In this document: positions 1-9,169 of the stretch, in pieces
How the letters are laid out: every line of letters starts with the position of its first letter
How positions within the stretch are numbered: position 1 is the first letter of the stretch
From: Agrobacterium arsenijevicii
GTDB taxonomy: Bacteria; Pseudomonadota; Alphaproteobacteria; Rhizobiales; Rhizobiaceae
DNA: 64,000 bases
Assembly: GCA_000949895.1 (NCBI GenBank)
Contig: JWIT01000001.1
Span: 248,001 to 312,000, forward strand
Reading direction: 5' to 3'
Translations under genes and position numbers: made by a program
Notes under the pieces: model-generated
What the model was told of the DNA's origin: nothing
The model's database searches: none
What the model saw: only the letters and a program-made list of their open reading frames with translations

Positions 1-1
1 G

Positions 2-463
2 GCGCAATGGCGCAGGGAGCGGCCCGATCTCAATGTCGGACCCATGGGGCTGCTCGGGCGCTTGAACCGGCTCACCACGCACCTTGCCCGCGAGGTGGAG
101 GCGGTGCTGCTGAAACACGGCCTCTCCTCCTCCGCTTTCGATGTGCTGGCGACATTGCGACGTGCGGGCTCGCCCTACCGGCTTTCACCCGGTGATCTAC
201 TGGCTATGACAATGGTCAGTTCCGGCACCATGACCAACCGGATCGACCAACTGGAAAAAGCCGGACTGGTGGAGCGTATCCACAATCCGCAGGACCGTCG
301 TAGCGTGTTGATATCATTGACGGAGCGGGGATTTGCCATTGTCGAGGATGCCGTCAGCGCCCATGTCGAGAACCAACAGCGACTGGTCGCCCCTCTCAGC
401 GAAGAAGAACGAACAACCCTGAACCGGCTTCTAAAGCGATTTTTGCGGGACTTTGAAGAATAG
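2..463 (+). CDS. MarR-family regulator, 5' end outside window
   Basis: The frame is open at the left edge, so the start lies outside the window. Codons before the first Met (position 44) still read like protein (RRERPDLNVGPMGLLGRL), as in MarR proteins entering their dimerisation helix. The visible part has the winged helix: a recognition helix near SGTMTNRIDQLEKAGLV and a wing at DRRSVLISLTERG. MarR proteins are dimeric repressors that usually respond to aromatic compounds or oxidants. The ligand and target cannot be told here: no partner is visible, and the next gene is a separate unit 112 bases on. The family call is firm. Confidence 0.85.
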   Translation, partial: AQWRRERPDLNVGPMGLLGRLNRLTTHLAREVEAVLLKHGLSSSAFDVLATLRRAGSPYRLSPGDLLAMTMVSSGTMTNRIDQLEKAGLVERIHNPQDRRSVLISLTERGFAIVEDAVSAHVENQQRLVAPLSEEERTTLNRLLKRFLRDFEE

Positions 464-550
464 GCTTTGCGGCGTGGACAGGAACCCGCGATCGCGCCCG
501 CAATGACGCTTGTTTCCGTGAGAAAAATCCTGTAAGCAATTTTCCATAAA

Positions 551-563
551 CCTGTCGTACAGG
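551..563. promoter_or_regulatory. Candidate FadR-type GntR operator (autoregulation)
   Basis: CCTGT-CGT-ACAGG has 5-base inverted arms around 3 bases and contains TGT-N3-ACA, which resembles the GT-N3-AC core bound by FadR-subfamily GntR proteins. It sits 12 bases before the ATG of the adjacent GntR gene, touching its Shine-Dalgarno sequence. Binding there would block promoter clearance or translation. Inferred from sequence only. Confidence 0.5.
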
Positions 564-575
564 TTGGAGGAAAAA

Positions 576-1283
576 ATGTATAGCCCCATCTCGCATGAAA
601 CCGGTCTCGTCAGCAGCACGATCGGCGCGATCACCCGCCACATCCGGGAAAACGAGCTTGCCCCCGGCGCAAAGCTGCCCAGCGAACTTTCACTCTCGCA
701 ACAGCTCGGCGTTTCCCGCACCGTCGTTCGCGAGGCCTTCCGGTCCTTGTCGGCCATGCGCCTGATCGATGTCAGCGCCGGCAAGCGCGCCACGGTGGCG
801 ACGCTGGATTATGGCGCGATGTCGCTGATGTTCGAACATGGCATTCACACCGAGCAGATCAACATCCAGCAGATTTACGACGTGCGCCGCACCATCGAAG
901 TCAGAACCGTGACACTGGCGGCACTGCGGCGAACGGATGCGGAGGCGCTCGCCATTCTCGACCATGCCAACAATATGGAACGGGACTTCGGCGATAATGA
1001 CAAGGTCATGGAACACGACCTTGCCTTTCACCTCGCGGTTGCCAGAGCCTCCAAGAACCCGGTTTTCGAACTCATTCTCGGCGCCTTTCAGAACGTGACG
1101 CGCCAAACATGGCCGATTGGCTGGAAGAGCCGCACATCCGACGCGCAGCGCCATGCCGCAACTGAACTTCATATCGCCATCGGACAGGCTATCGCCGCGG
1201 GCGATCCGCAAACGGCCTCAACCTTGATGGCGCGACACTTCGATGAAAGCGTGCACGCGCTTCTGGCCGCCGGCATCGCCTGA
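576..1283 (+). CDS. GntR-family regulator, FadR subfamily (FCD domain)
   Basis: This is a DNA-binding regulator of about 235 residues. The N-terminal winged helix (roughly 15-75) contains LPSELSLSQQLGVSRTVV. The C-terminal all-helical FCD ligand domain (roughly 90-225) contains MEHDLAFHLAVARAS, whose Asp/His residues usually hold a metal that binds carboxylate effectors. I chose ATG 576 because GGAGG lies 5 bases upstream; an in-frame TTG at 564 would put that site inside the gene. It precedes the sugar-acid dehydratase gene by 54 bases on the same strand, so it probably controls that gene and itself in response to a hexonate or hexarate. The effector is not determined. Confidence 0.85.
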   Translation: MYSPISHETGLVSSTIGAITRHIRENELAPGAKLPSELSLSQQLGVSRTVVREAFRSLSAMRLIDVSAGKRATVATLDYGAMSLMFEHGIHTEQINIQQIYDVRRTIEVRTVTLAALRRTDAEALAILDHANNMERDFGDNDKVMEHDLAFHLAVARASKNPVFELILGAFQNVTRQTWPIGWKSRTSDAQRHAATELHIAIGQAIAAGDPQTASTLMARHFDESVHALLAAGIA

Positions 1284-1337
1284 TTTTTCAAACGCAGTTC
1301 CAGACGGAAAACTGCCTGCCTCTGGAGGAGACACTTC

Positions 1338-2540
1338 ATGAAAATTACGAAACTCGAGACCGTCCGCGTGGCGGAACGGGCAAACCTGCTCTGGGTTCTG
1401 GTTCACACCGATGAGGGCATTACCGGGCTTGGCGAAACATTTTTCGGTGCGGAGACGGTGGAAACCTACGTGCACGAATATATCGCACCCCGCGTGATCG
1501 GCCGCGACCCTCTGCAGATCGACCTTCTGGCGCAGGACCTCGTCGGTTATCTCGGCTTTCGGTCATCAGGTGCGGAAGTGCGCGGCAATTCGGCCTTCGA
1601 TATCGCGCTCTGGGATATTTTCGGCAAGGCCACCAACCAGCCTATCGCCCAATTGCTCGGCGGTTTCAGCCGCAAGGAAATCCGCACCTACAATACTTGC
1701 GCAGGCACGGAATATATCAAGAAGGCGACCGGCCAGCAGACGACCAATTATGGCCTGTCCGACGGCCAAGATTATGACGATCTGAACGGCTTCCTGTATC
1801 GCGCCGACGAGCTTGCCCATTCGCTTCTGGAAGACGGCATCACGGCCATGAAGATCTGGCCTTTCGATGCGGCGGCGGAAAAGACGCGCGGGCAATATAT
1901 CTCGATGCCGGATCTGAAAAGCGCGCTCGAGCCCTTCGAGAAAATCCGCAAGGCCGTGGGCGACAAGATGGATATCATGGTGGAGTTTCACTCCATGTGG
2001 CAGCTTCTGCCCGCCATGCAGATCGCCAAGGCCCTCACCCCCTACCAGACCTTCTGGCACGAAGACCCGATCAAGATGGACAGCCTTTCCAGCCTGACGC
2101 GTTATGCCGCCGTTTCGCCGGCGCCGATTTCCGCATCGGAGACGCTCGGCTCCCGCTGGGCCTTCCGCGATCTTCTGGAAACGGGTGCCGCCGGCGTGGT
2201 GATGCTTGATATCAGCTGGTGCGGCGGACTTTCCGAGGCGCGCAAGATCGCCTCCATGGCGGAAGCCTGGCACCTGCCCGTCGCGCCGCATGATTGCACG
2301 GGCCCGGTGGTGCTCTGCGCCTCCACCCATCTGTCGCTCAACGCGCCAAATGCGCTGGTGCAGGAAAGCGTGCGCGCCTTCTACAAGACCTGGTACCGCG
2401 ATCTCGTCACGGCATTGCCGGAAGTGAAAAACGGCATGATCACCGTGCCGCCAGGTGCCGGCCTTGGCATGGAGCTGCATCCCGATATCGAAAAGACCTT
2501 CACCGTCAGCCGCCGTTTTTCGGATGCGGCGTCGATCTGA
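1338..2540 (+). CDS. Enolase-superfamily sugar-acid dehydratase (mandelate racemase type)
   Basis: A 400-residue member of the mandelate racemase/muconate lactonising family. The capping domain (about 1-125) is followed by a TIM barrel. Barrel residues visible are Lys in AMKIWPF (strand 2), metal ligands in VEFHSMW, HEDPI and ISASETLG, and the Asp/His dyad in VMLDISWCGG and PVAPHDCTGP. That dyad points to the mandelate racemase subgroup, whose members mostly dehydrate acid sugars. The exact substrate (a gluconate-, galactonate- or hexarate-like acid) cannot be read from sequence. A clear Shine-Dalgarno (TGGAGGAG) precedes the ATG. It probably forms a two-gene unit with the GntR gene upstream and ends at a strong terminator. 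Confidence 0.85.
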   Translation: MKITKLETVRVAERANLLWVLVHTDEGITGLGETFFGAETVETYVHEYIAPRVIGRDPLQIDLLAQDLVGYLGFRSSGAEVRGNSAFDIALWDIFGKATNQPIAQLLGGFSRKEIRTYNTCAGTEYIKKATGQQTTNYGLSDGQDYDDLNGFLYRADELAHSLLEDGITAMKIWPFDAAAEKTRGQYISMPDLKSALEPFEKIRKAVGDKMDIMVEFHSMWQLLPAMQIAKALTPYQTFWHEDPIKMDSLSSLTRYAAVSPAPISASETLGSRWAFRDLLETGAAGVVMLDISWCGGLSEARKIASMAEAWHLPVAPHDCTGPVVLCASTHLSLNAPNALVQESVRAFYKTWYRDLVTALPEVKNGMITVPPGAGLGMELHPDIEKTFTVSRRFSDAASI

Positions 2541-4139
2541 TCAAAACAGGTTGCCCTGATCAGTCGGGCCAGAAGAAGCCGGTTTTGCCGGCTTCTTTTT
2601 TGGCGCGTTGGTGGCATCCGGAGACGGCGTCCCCTCTCCCGTCGTGATGGCGGAAACGCGGCCATCGGCAAACTCCATCGACACGACAACGCCGGAAGCA
2701 ATGGCGGCGGCGCGGGTCAACGGCCGGTTTTCCTCGTCGCGGATCACTGCATAGCCGCGATTGAGCACATTCTTGTAGGAGAGCGATTGCAGGATGCGAT
2801 CATGGGCAGCCACGCCCGAGCGGTTCTGCGCCATGCGGTGCAATACTGCGGTATCGGCCCGGCGTGCTGCGGTGACGACCCGTTCCTTCTGCCGCTCCAG
2901 CTGGCCAAGCAGGCGGGCGGGAAGCGAACGCAGCGAGGAATCGAAGGAATCGACGCGGCCTTTTCCCTGCAACAGACGGCGCTCCACCAAAGTCTCGGCG
3001 CGGTGCATACGCTCGGTGATCCGCTGCCTGTGGTGCTTGAGACCATTCAGCAAGGTTTCAGGCCTCAGGCCCGAAGCGGAACGTTCGAAGGCGCGACGCT
3101 TGTTCAGCGTCGTCATTTCAAGTCCGCGGCCCAGACCGCTTGCGGCCTCATCGAAACGGCGACGTGGTAGAGCGAGAAGCTGGTCAAGCGAAGGTAGCGC
3201 CCGCACCAGCGCCCTAACGCCCTGACGGCGATTGTCCATCTGTCGTGAGACCGAGCCGGAAAGACGGGCAGCAAGGCCGGAAAGCTGCGCTTCCAGCTCC
3301 GCACGCACCGGCACAGCCATTTCGGCGGCCCCCGTCGGCGTCGGCGCACGCACATCGGCGGCATAATCGATCAATGTCGTATCGGTCTCATGCCCCACGG
3401 CGGAGATCAGCGGGATTTCGCTCTCGGCTGCGGCACGCACGACGATTTCGTCGTTGAAACTCCAGAGGTCTTCCAGACTGCCGCCACCACGGGCGACGAT
3501 CAGCACGTCGGGGCGCGCAATTTCACCACCGGGCTGAAGCGCATTGAAGCCACGAATGGCGTTCGCCACTTCCTCGCCCGAGCCCTCGCCCTGCACCTTG
3601 ACTGGCCAGACGACGACATGGACTGGAAAACGATCCGAAATACGGTGAAGAATATCGCGGATGACTGCGCCCGTGGGCGAGGTGACGACGCCGATGACAC
3701 GCGGCATGAACGGCAGGCGGCGCTTGCGGGCCGGGTCGAACAACCCTTCCGCTGCCAGACGCCTGCGGCGATCTTCAAGAAGCGCCATCAGCGCACCGGC
3801 ACCGGCCGGTTCGAGGCTTTCTATGACGATCTGATATTTGGACGAACCGGGGAATGTGGTGACCTTGCCGGTGGCAATGACTTCCATGCCCTCTTCCGGA
3901 CGGAACTTCAGCCGCGAGAACGTGCCTTTCCAGATCACCGCATCGATGCGGGCGCGATCGTCCTTCAGCGAGAAATAGGCGTGACCCGACGAATGCGGGC
4001 CGCGATAGCCGGAAATCTCGCCACGCACCCGCACCTGATCGAAAGCCGTCTCCACCGTTCGCTTGATGGAACCCGACAGTTCGGACACCGAGAACTCGGC
4101 AAGATTGGTCAATGCGGCATTGGAGAAGATATCGCTCAT
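2541..4139 (-). CDS. xseA: Exodeoxyribonuclease VII large subunit
   Basis: This 532-residue protein is the catalytic subunit of exonuclease VII, a cytoplasmic single-strand DNA exonuclease working with XseB in repair. The N-terminal OB-fold (about 15-110) reads [15 protein letters not shown] and later [18 protein letters not shown]. The catalytic core contains [15 protein letters not shown] and [15 protein letters not shown], both typical of the family. Long helical stretches follow, as expected for the coiled coil that recruits XseB. xseB is not adjacent. The last 45 residues or so are a low-complexity, Lys/Pro-rich tail overlapping the neighbouring terminator. Its stop codon abuts the stop of the convergent dehydratase gene (2540/2541). 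Confidence 0.96.
   Translation of the reverse strand: MSDIFSNAALTNLAEFSVSELSGSIKRTVETAFDQVRVRGEISGYRGPHSSGHAYFSLKDDRARIDAVIWKGTFSRLKFRPEEGMEVIATGKVTTFPGSSKYQIVIESLEPAGAGALMALLEDRRRRLAAEGLFDPARKRRLPFMPRVIGVVTSPTGAVIRDILHRISDRFPVHVVVWPVKVQGEGSGEEVANAIRGFNALQPGGEIARPDVLIVARGGGSLEDLWSFNDEIVVRAAAESEIPLISAVGHETDTTLIDYAADVRAPTPTGAAEMAVPVRAELEAQLSGLAARLSGSVSRQMDNRRQGVRALVRALPSLDQLLALPRRRFDEAASGLGRGLEMTTLNKRRAFERSASGLRPETLLNGLKHHRQRITERMHRAETLVERRLLQGKGRVDSFDSSLRSLPARLLGQLERQKERVVTAARRADTAVLHRMAQNRSGVAAHDRILQSLSYKNVLNRGYAVIRDEENRPLTRAAAIASGVVVSMEFADGRVSAITTGEGTPSPDATNAPKKKPAKPASSGPTDQGNLF
2573..2601 (+). terminator. Rho-independent terminator inside the 3' end of xseA
   Basis: A 10-base stem AAGAAGCCGG/CCGGCTTCTT with loop TTTTG is followed by TTTT on the plus strand. 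It ends the dehydratase transcript. The convergent xseA gene stops at 2541, so the hairpin is also coding sequence, for the Lys/Pro/Ala-rich C-terminal tail of XseA. Confidence 0.8.
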
Positions 4140-4189
4140 GGCTGTTTGTAACCAAAACCCGTCGATTCGGAAATGCCGGGACCGCCTCG

Positions 4190-4245
4190 CCCTATTTTAA
4201 CGGCGATGAAACCATATCCTCAACTAACGAGTTAGGAAAATAGGG
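4190..4245. repeat. Nested inverted repeats between xseA and a small membrane-protein gene
   Basis: CCCTATTTT (4190-4198) and AAAATAGGG (4237-4245) are perfect inverted arms. Inside lies a second dyad, CTAAC-GA-GTTAG (4224-4235). A further GTTAG occurs about 4269, inside GTTC-N6-GAAC. The interval separates divergent genes and may hold an operator or overlapping promoters. No regulator is identified. Confidence 0.4.
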
Positions 4246-4328
4246 AACGGAGGAGAAAACAAGGGTTCGTTAGGGAACGAGGCGTTACGTCTTGTCCCAG
4301 GCCCGGCAACCAAAGAGGAGGCGGCATC

Positions 4329-4571
4329 ATGATTTTTCTTACCGCCACAGTATTGGGCGTAACCGCAGTCGCGTTGCGTTCGGTTTTCAGCATCGTTTTC
4401 ATCTGCCTGATGATTATCGGCGCCTATGGTGTCGCAATGGCGCTTTCTTCCACGGCCGTGCCCCTGATGTCACTTCTGCTGGCACTTGCCGGTTACAATT
4501 TCGGCGTCGTGGGTGTCGTCATCAGCCTTCTCGTGCTGCAACGCCCGCGCTCCACGCAGCCGACGCTCTAA
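4329..4571 (+). CDS. Small two-helix membrane protein, unknown function
   Basis: An 80-residue hydrophobic protein with two or three likely membrane segments (roughly 5-45 and 45-68) and a short basic tail ending QRPRSTQPTL. The ATG has a good ribosome site (GAGGAGG about 9 bases upstream), so I regard it as a real gene. I recognise no family. The GtrA-like gene starts about 10 bases after its stop on the same strand, suggesting an operon of two membrane proteins. Divergent from xseA. Confidence 0.6.
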   Translation: MIFLTATVLGVTAVALRSVFSIVFICLMIIGAYGVAMALSSTAVPLMSLLLALAGYNFGVVGVVISLLVLQRPRSTQPTL

Positions 4572-4581
4572 AGCTCGCGGC

Positions 4582-4953
4582 TTGCGGCTTCCCCACTTTG
4601 CCCTGACCGAGATTTACGGACTGACCGTTGACCTTGCCGTCACCTGTCTGCTGATTTTTTATATCGGTATCGACCCGCTGGCCGCCCGTGTGCCCGGCGC
4701 TGCGGCAGGGCTCGCGGCAAGCTGGCAGATGAACCGATCGAAGCGCGATGCATCCGGTAAGGTGAGCGGCTTTCTGACGAACGCCGTCACGCTTATCTCC
4801 CGCATCGTCAGCGTCGGGCTGTTTGCCCTGCTGCAATGGCGCAATCCGCTAGTGCAGCCGCTCATTCCGCTTGCCTTTTCGGCGCTCGCAGCACTGGTGC
4901 TGGCGCTTTACGGCTACAGGCGATTGCAAAAACAGCAGACAGACCGGGATTAA
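4582..4953 (+). CDS. GtrA-like membrane protein, start uncertain
   Basis: A small polytopic protein with four likely helices. The pattern [17 protein letters not shown], then [21 protein letters not shown], then a basic patch, matches the GtrA family. Those proteins are thought to carry lipid-linked sugars across the inner membrane or act as small accessory subunits. The frame is open upstream into the previous gene. TTG 4582 gives an N-terminus of the usual length but lacks an obvious ribosome site, so translation may be coupled to the preceding gene. Its stop overlaps the stop of the convergent oxidoreductase by 3 bases. Confidence 0.55.
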   Translation: MRLPHFALTEIYGLTVDLAVTCLLIFYIGIDPLAARVPGAAAGLAASWQMNRSKRDASGKVSGFLTNAVTLISRIVSVGLFALLQWRNPLVQPLIPLAFSALAALVLALYGYRRLQKQQTDRD

Positions 4954-5939
4954 ACCGTCTCCCAGCCGTCCTTTTCGGCCGCCCGGTAGATGGCGTCGAT
5001 GAATAACTGGTTCTTCCTCGAGCTTTCCAGAGTGACGACTTCACCTTCGCCCTCACCCTTCGCTGCGCGGGCAAAAGCCTCCGCCTCCAGCTTGTACTGA
5101 CGGCTGTCCTGAAACCGGAAAATCTGAGACTGGTTGTGGGCCTGATTGGTCAACTCGATCTCTTCCGCACCCCAGCGATTGGCGTTGAAGGGAGACTTGA
5201 CCTCGATGTAACCGTCCGTGCCGTGGAAAACCATCAACTGGCGAGCGGCAAGTTGCGTCGACAGATAAAAGCTCAATTCGAAATCGCCGAAATCGGCCCC
5301 GACGCTGGAATAGATATCGGTGCCGAACTCCTTATCACGCTCAACGCTCGCCTGTACGCGCTTCGGCTCGGCACCGGTGGCAAAACGGGTGACAATCGTC
5401 GGATATACGCCGATATCCGGCAAGGCCCCTCCGCCCAGTTCGGGAATATTGCGCATATTGCCGGGATCGCGATTGAAATAGCTGAACGCGCCCTGCACAT
5501 GCTTCAGCGTTCCGATCGCACCCGAGGCCAGCAATTCCTTCACCTTGGCCCAGACCGGAGAATAGGTGACCATGAAGGCCTCCGACACGACAACGCCGTT
5601 GCTGTTACGCGCGGCAATGATGGCGTCGATCTCCTCAGCTTTGAGGGCAATCGGCTTTTCGCAGAGAACATGTTTGCCGGCATTGGCGGCTTTTATGGTC
5701 CATTCCACATGTTGCGAGGTGGGAAGCGGAATATAAACGGCGTCGATCACATCCGATGCCAGCATCTCCTCGTAGGAACCGAAGGCATGGGGGACGGAGA
5801 AACGATCCGCGACCGTGCGCGCCTTGGTATGATCCCGACTGGCGATGGCGCTGACCACACAGTTTTTCGCATCCTGTATCGCCGGAATGACGTGATCCTG
5901 AGCGATTTTCGCCGTTGAAATTATTCCGAAGCGCAGCAT
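4950..5939 (-). CDS. Gfo/Idh/MocA-family NAD(P) oxidoreductase
   Basis: A 329-residue cytoplasmic dehydrogenase. The N-terminal Rossmann domain opens with [18 protein letters not shown]. The conserved Lys is in [11 protein letters not shown] near residue 95. The substrate domain has [15 protein letters not shown], with the Asp that follows the GG motif. Family members oxidise or reduce sugars, inositols and related polyols. The substrate here is not predictable, though 1,5-anhydrofructose reductase-like or xylose dehydrogenase-like enzymes are close in layout. I start at ATG 5939, just before the Rossmann motif and after GGGAGA; a longer frame adds an unconvincing Arg-rich leader. No obvious pathway partners adjoin it. 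Confidence 0.85.
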   Translation of the reverse strand: MLRFGIISTAKIAQDHVIPAIQDAKNCVVSAIASRDHTKARTVADRFSVPHAFGSYEEMLASDVIDAVYIPLPTSQHVEWTIKAANAGKHVLCEKPIALKAEEIDAIIAARNSNGVVVSEAFMVTYSPVWAKVKELLASGAIGTLKHVQGAFSYFNRDPGNMRNIPELGGGALPDIGVYPTIVTRFATGAEPKRVQASVERDKEFGTDIYSSVGADFGDFELSFYLSTQLAARQLMVFHGTDGYIEVKSPFNANRWGAEEIELTNQAHNQSQIFRFQDSRQYKLEAEAFARAAKGEGEGEVVTLESSRKNQLFIDAIYRAAEKDGWETV

Positions 5940-6119
5940 TTCATTCTCCCACTCTGCATTTCCCGGAAACTTACCATTGTCGCGCCGCCTGACAAGCCAC
6001 GCGAGAGACGACAGCAAACACGATGGCTGGATTTGTCCCTCCTTTGTCGGTTTACCTGCTTTTCTCCGTCCTTTCGAAGGTGAATTATGCTATGCATGAA
6101 CCCAATGGAGAAACATGAA

Positions 6120-6680
6120 ATGTCCTCTTCCCACACAGCCCTCCTTGTCATCGACGTTCAGGAATCGTTTCGGCATGCTCCCTATTTCGAGGAAAGCGGA
6201 CTTGCCGCCTATCTGGAGAAGCAGCAGGCGCTGATCGATGGCGCCAAGGCTGCGGGCATTCCCGTTGTGCAAATCTTCCATGTCGACGGTGACCGGGCAT
6301 TTGCAAAAGACAGCGGCTATATCCGTCCGCTGGAAGGTCTGCGGATCACCCCTGATGTCACCTTCCACAAGAACCGCCACTCGGCTTTCGCCGGCACAGG
6401 TCTCGATATCTGGCTGACACAGAACGCCATCAACCGGCTGATCGTTTCCGGCATCCGTACAGAACAATGCTGCGAAACGACGACCAGACACGCCTCGGAC
6501 CTCGGTTACAGCGTCGATTACGTCACCGAAGCGACGCTTACCTTTCCGATGACACATGCCTCCGGCACCGTGTTCAGCCCCGACGATATCCGTACACGGA
6601 CCGAACTGGTTCTGGCCGGTCGCTTCGCGCGCATCACCACGGTTGGGGACGTTCTCGAAACCGTCAGAAACGCCGCGTGA
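6120..6680 (+). CDS. Isochorismatase-family cysteine hydrolase
   Basis: A 186-residue alpha/beta hydrolase. The catalytic triad of the family is visible: Asp in LLVIDVQESF, Lys in TFHKNRHSAF and Cys in RTEQCCETTTRHA. Related enzymes cleave isochorismate, nicotinamide, N-carbamoyl compounds or biuret. Nothing here selects one substrate. Several Met codons lie in frame; ATG 6120 is preferred because GGAG sits 9 bases before it. The stop overlaps the ATG of the next gene by one base (TGATG), so it is translationally coupled to the GlxA-type regulator, which probably controls it. Confidence 0.85.
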   Translation: MSSSHTALLVIDVQESFRHAPYFEESGLAAYLEKQQALIDGAKAAGIPVVQIFHVDGDRAFAKDSGYIRPLEGLRITPDVTFHKNRHSAFAGTGLDIWLTQNAINRLIVSGIRTEQCCETTTRHASDLGYSVDYVTEATLTFPMTHASGTVFSPDDIRTRTELVLAGRFARITTVGDVLETVRNAA

Positions 6681-7663
6681 TGGACAAAGGCGGCACGCGC
6701 ATCATTCCATTTTATACGCTTGTGCCGCCGCACGCGCTGCTGCTCGACATCGCGGGACCGCTGGAAGTGATCCGCTATGCGAACGGGGAACAGCAGGACA
6801 TCCATTTCGATTGCCGCTACATCGCCGCGCATGACCAACAGCAATCCTCCATAGGCCTTGGGCTTTGCGGGCTGGAAACCTTGCCCGCAACCCTGCCGGA
6901 AAATGCTTTCCTGCTGATTTCCGGCAGCACGACGCGCTTCGACAACGAGCAGGAGACGCAGCGGGAACGACGGGTACTGGCGACATGGTTACACCGTGCG
7001 GTGCGCCCCGACACCACGGTCGTTTCCATTTGCTCCGGCGCACTGCTGGCTGGCGAAGCCGGGCTTTTCGACGGGCGGCACTGTACGACGCATGCCGATT
7101 GCGTCGAAGCGCTACGCCGCATCGCGCCGCTGTCGCAGGTGGCCGAAAACCGCCTTTTTGTCGAGGATGGCAACCGCTTTTCAAGCGCGGGGATCTCAAC
7201 CGGCATCGACCTCATGCTGCATGTCGTTTCCCGGCTGGCATCTCCGGCAGTTGCGGCGCGCATTGCCAAGACCATGGTCGTTTATCTCAGACGCAGCGGC
7301 AACGATCCGCAAATCTCCCCCTGGCTGACCGGCCGCAACCACATCCATCCCGCCATTCACCGGGTTCAGGACCGGGTGATGGCCGAACCGGCACAGGAAT
7401 GGTCGCTGGAACGGCTGGCGGATATCGCCGCACTCAGCGAACGGCATCTGTCCCGCCTGTTTCGCGAGCACACCGGCATCAGCGTCATCGATTACGTGAA
7501 CCTGATGCGGGTCAATCTCGCCCGCGACATTCTTGCAAATAGCCGTCTGGATATTGAAGCCATTGCGGAGCGGGCGGGCTTCGCCTCCGCCCGGCATTTG
7601 CGGCGCGTGTGGCAGCAGCACAATCGCCTCCCGCCGAGCCATTATCGCGGCTTTCAGGCCTGA
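6680..7663 (+). CDS. GlxA-type AraC-family regulator with DJ-1/PfpI domain
   Basis: About 327 residues in two domains. The N-terminal half is a DJ-1/PfpI-like fold (PPHALLLDIAGPLEVIRYA at the start; VVSICSGALLAGEAGLF around the nucleophile elbow, with a Cys in the usual place). The C-terminal third has two AraC helix-turn-helix motifs (SLERLADIAALSERHLSRLF and IEAIAERAGFASARHLRRVW). Such proteins activate catabolic genes for quaternary amines, arginine and similar compounds; the PfpI domain senses ligand rather than acting as an enzyme. The gene is coupled to the isochorismatase-like hydrolase upstream. Its effector is unknown. Confidence 0.88.
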   Translation: MDKGGTRIIPFYTLVPPHALLLDIAGPLEVIRYANGEQQDIHFDCRYIAAHDQQQSSIGLGLCGLETLPATLPENAFLLISGSTTRFDNEQETQRERRVLATWLHRAVRPDTTVVSICSGALLAGEAGLFDGRHCTTHADCVEALRRIAPLSQVAENRLFVEDGNRFSSAGISTGIDLMLHVVSRLASPAVAARIAKTMVVYLRRSGNDPQISPWLTGRNHIHPAIHRVQDRVMAEPAQEWSLERLADIAALSERHLSRLFREHTGISVIDYVNLMRVNLARDILANSRLDIEAIAERAGFASARHLRRVWQQHNRLPPSHYRGFQA

Positions 7664-7773
7664 TCATCGCTGGCTTTGCCCCTTGCGTGATGAATGCCAT
7701 CAAAGGAATTGAATGGTTATGCCGGCAAGCAGTTGCTAACCTTGCCGCCAAGTCAGCAACAGGAGCATTCCCC

Positions 7774-8724
7774 GTGGAAAAACGAAGTCTTGGCCGCACC
7801 GGCCTCTCCATCGCCCCGATCGTCTTCGGCGGCAACGTGTTCGGCTGGACGGCGGACGAGAAGACTTCCTTTGCCCTGCTCGATACATTTTTCGACTATG
7901 GGTTCAACGCCATCGATACGGCGGACGTTTATTCTGCATGGGTGGACGGGCATGAGGGCGGCGAGTCCGAGACGATCATCGGCAAATGGCTGAAACAATC
8001 GAGCGTGAAGCGCGAAGATGCGGTGATCGTCACCAAGGTCGGTTTCGACAATCGCGGTCAGAAGACGGGCCTCAGCGCCAAATGGATCGCAGAAGCTGTC
8101 GAAGCTTCGCTGAAGCGGCTGCAAACAGACTATATCGACCTTTACCTCGCCCATAAGCCGGATCCGGGCGTTCCGCTGGAGGAAACGCTTGCCGCCTTCG
8201 CCAAGTTGAAGGAACAGGGAAAAATCCGCGCCATAGGCTGCTCCAACTATTCCACAAACCAGCTTCAGGATGCATTGGACACGGCCGCGAAAAACAATCT
8301 TCCACGCTACGACGTGCTGCAGCCGGAATATAATCTTTACAACCGCGCGGATTTCGAAGGTCCGCTTGCCGATCTCTGCACGAAGAAAGACATCGGAGTG
8401 ATCAATTATTACAGCCTTGCGGCCGGTTTCCTCACCGGGAAATATCGCGCCAAGGCGGATACGGAAGGTGTTGCCCGCAGCTACCGGGTGGGCGACTATC
8501 TCAACACACGCGGCCTTGCCGTTTTGGGTGCCATGGATGCGGTTGCGGCGGAAACCGGAGCCAAACTTGCCGATATCGCACTGGCATGGCTGCTGCGGAA
8601 GAACGCCGTGACGGCTCCGATTGCCAGCGCCACCAGCCTGTCGCAGCTCGAAAGCTTCAAGCGCGCCGTCAATCTGAAGCTGACGGACGAGATGATGGCC
8701 CTTCTCGACAGGGCGGGTGCGTGA
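7774..8724 (+). CDS. Aldo/keto reductase
   Basis: A 316-residue NADPH-dependent TIM-barrel oxidoreductase. It opens with VEKRSLGRTGLSIAPIVFGG. The catalytic tetrad is visible: Asp and Tyr in IDTADVYSAW, Lys in VIVTKVGF and His in LYLAHKPDP. The nucleotide pocket lies near SATSLSQLESFKRAV. Substrates are usually aldehydes or ketones. I choose GTG 7774 because AGGAG precedes it by 8 bases and the protein then begins at the usual place; the frame extends 55 codons further without a ribosome site. The acetyltransferase ATG lies one base past its stop, so the two probably form an operon. Confidence 0.9.
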   Translation: MEKRSLGRTGLSIAPIVFGGNVFGWTADEKTSFALLDTFFDYGFNAIDTADVYSAWVDGHEGGESETIIGKWLKQSSVKREDAVIVTKVGFDNRGQKTGLSAKWIAEAVEASLKRLQTDYIDLYLAHKPDPGVPLEETLAAFAKLKEQGKIRAIGCSNYSTNQLQDALDTAAKNNLPRYDVLQPEYNLYNRADFEGPLADLCTKKDIGVINYYSLAAGFLTGKYRAKADTEGVARSYRVGDYLNTRGLAVLGAMDAVAAETGAKLADIALAWLLRKNAVTAPIASATSLSQLESFKRAVNLKLTDEMMALLDRAGA

Positions 8725-8725
8725 C

Positions 8726-9169
8726 ATGGAACTGACAATTCGCGATGCGCAACCGGGTGACTATGCGGAATGGCTGCGCCTGTGGAACGACTATCTCGCC
8801 TTCTACGATGTCCAGCTTGCCGACGACGTGACGGCCCATACATGGGAGCGCATCATCGATCCCGCGTCGCGCGTTTCCATGCGTACGGCCTTCCTCGGTG
8901 ATCGCATGGCCGGTTTCGCCATCCATCACTTCCATGATTCCACCTGGGTGAAAACACCCGACTGCTATCTGGAAGACCTGTTCGTGGACGGCGCGATCCG
9001 CGGCAAGGGGACCGGCCGGGCTTTGATGGACGATCTCATCGCCATCTGCGCTCAAAAAGGCTGGTCGCGGCTCTACTGGAACACGGACGAGCACAACCAC
9101 CGCGCCCAGAAACTCTACGACAGCTACGTGAAGAGCGACGGCCATATCCGCTATCGCATCAAGTTCTGA
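8726..9169 (+). CDS. GNAT-family N-acetyltransferase
   Basis: A 147-residue acyl-CoA transferase. The acetyl-CoA loop reads VDGAIRGKGTGRALMDDL (about 90-107), followed by GWSRLYWNTDEHNHRAQKLY, a layout common to small-molecule GNATs that act on amines or amino acids. The target is unknown. ATG 8726 starts one base after the aldo/keto reductase stop; an in-frame GTG at 8717 would overlap that gene. The stop abuts the stop of the convergent LysR gene. Confidence 0.85.
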   Translation: MELTIRDAQPGDYAEWLRLWNDYLAFYDVQLADDVTAHTWERIIDPASRVSMRTAFLGDRMAGFAIHHFHDSTWVKTPDCYLEDLFVDGAIRGKGTGRALMDDLIAICAQKGWSRLYWNTDEHNHRAQKLYDSYVKSDGHIRYRIKF

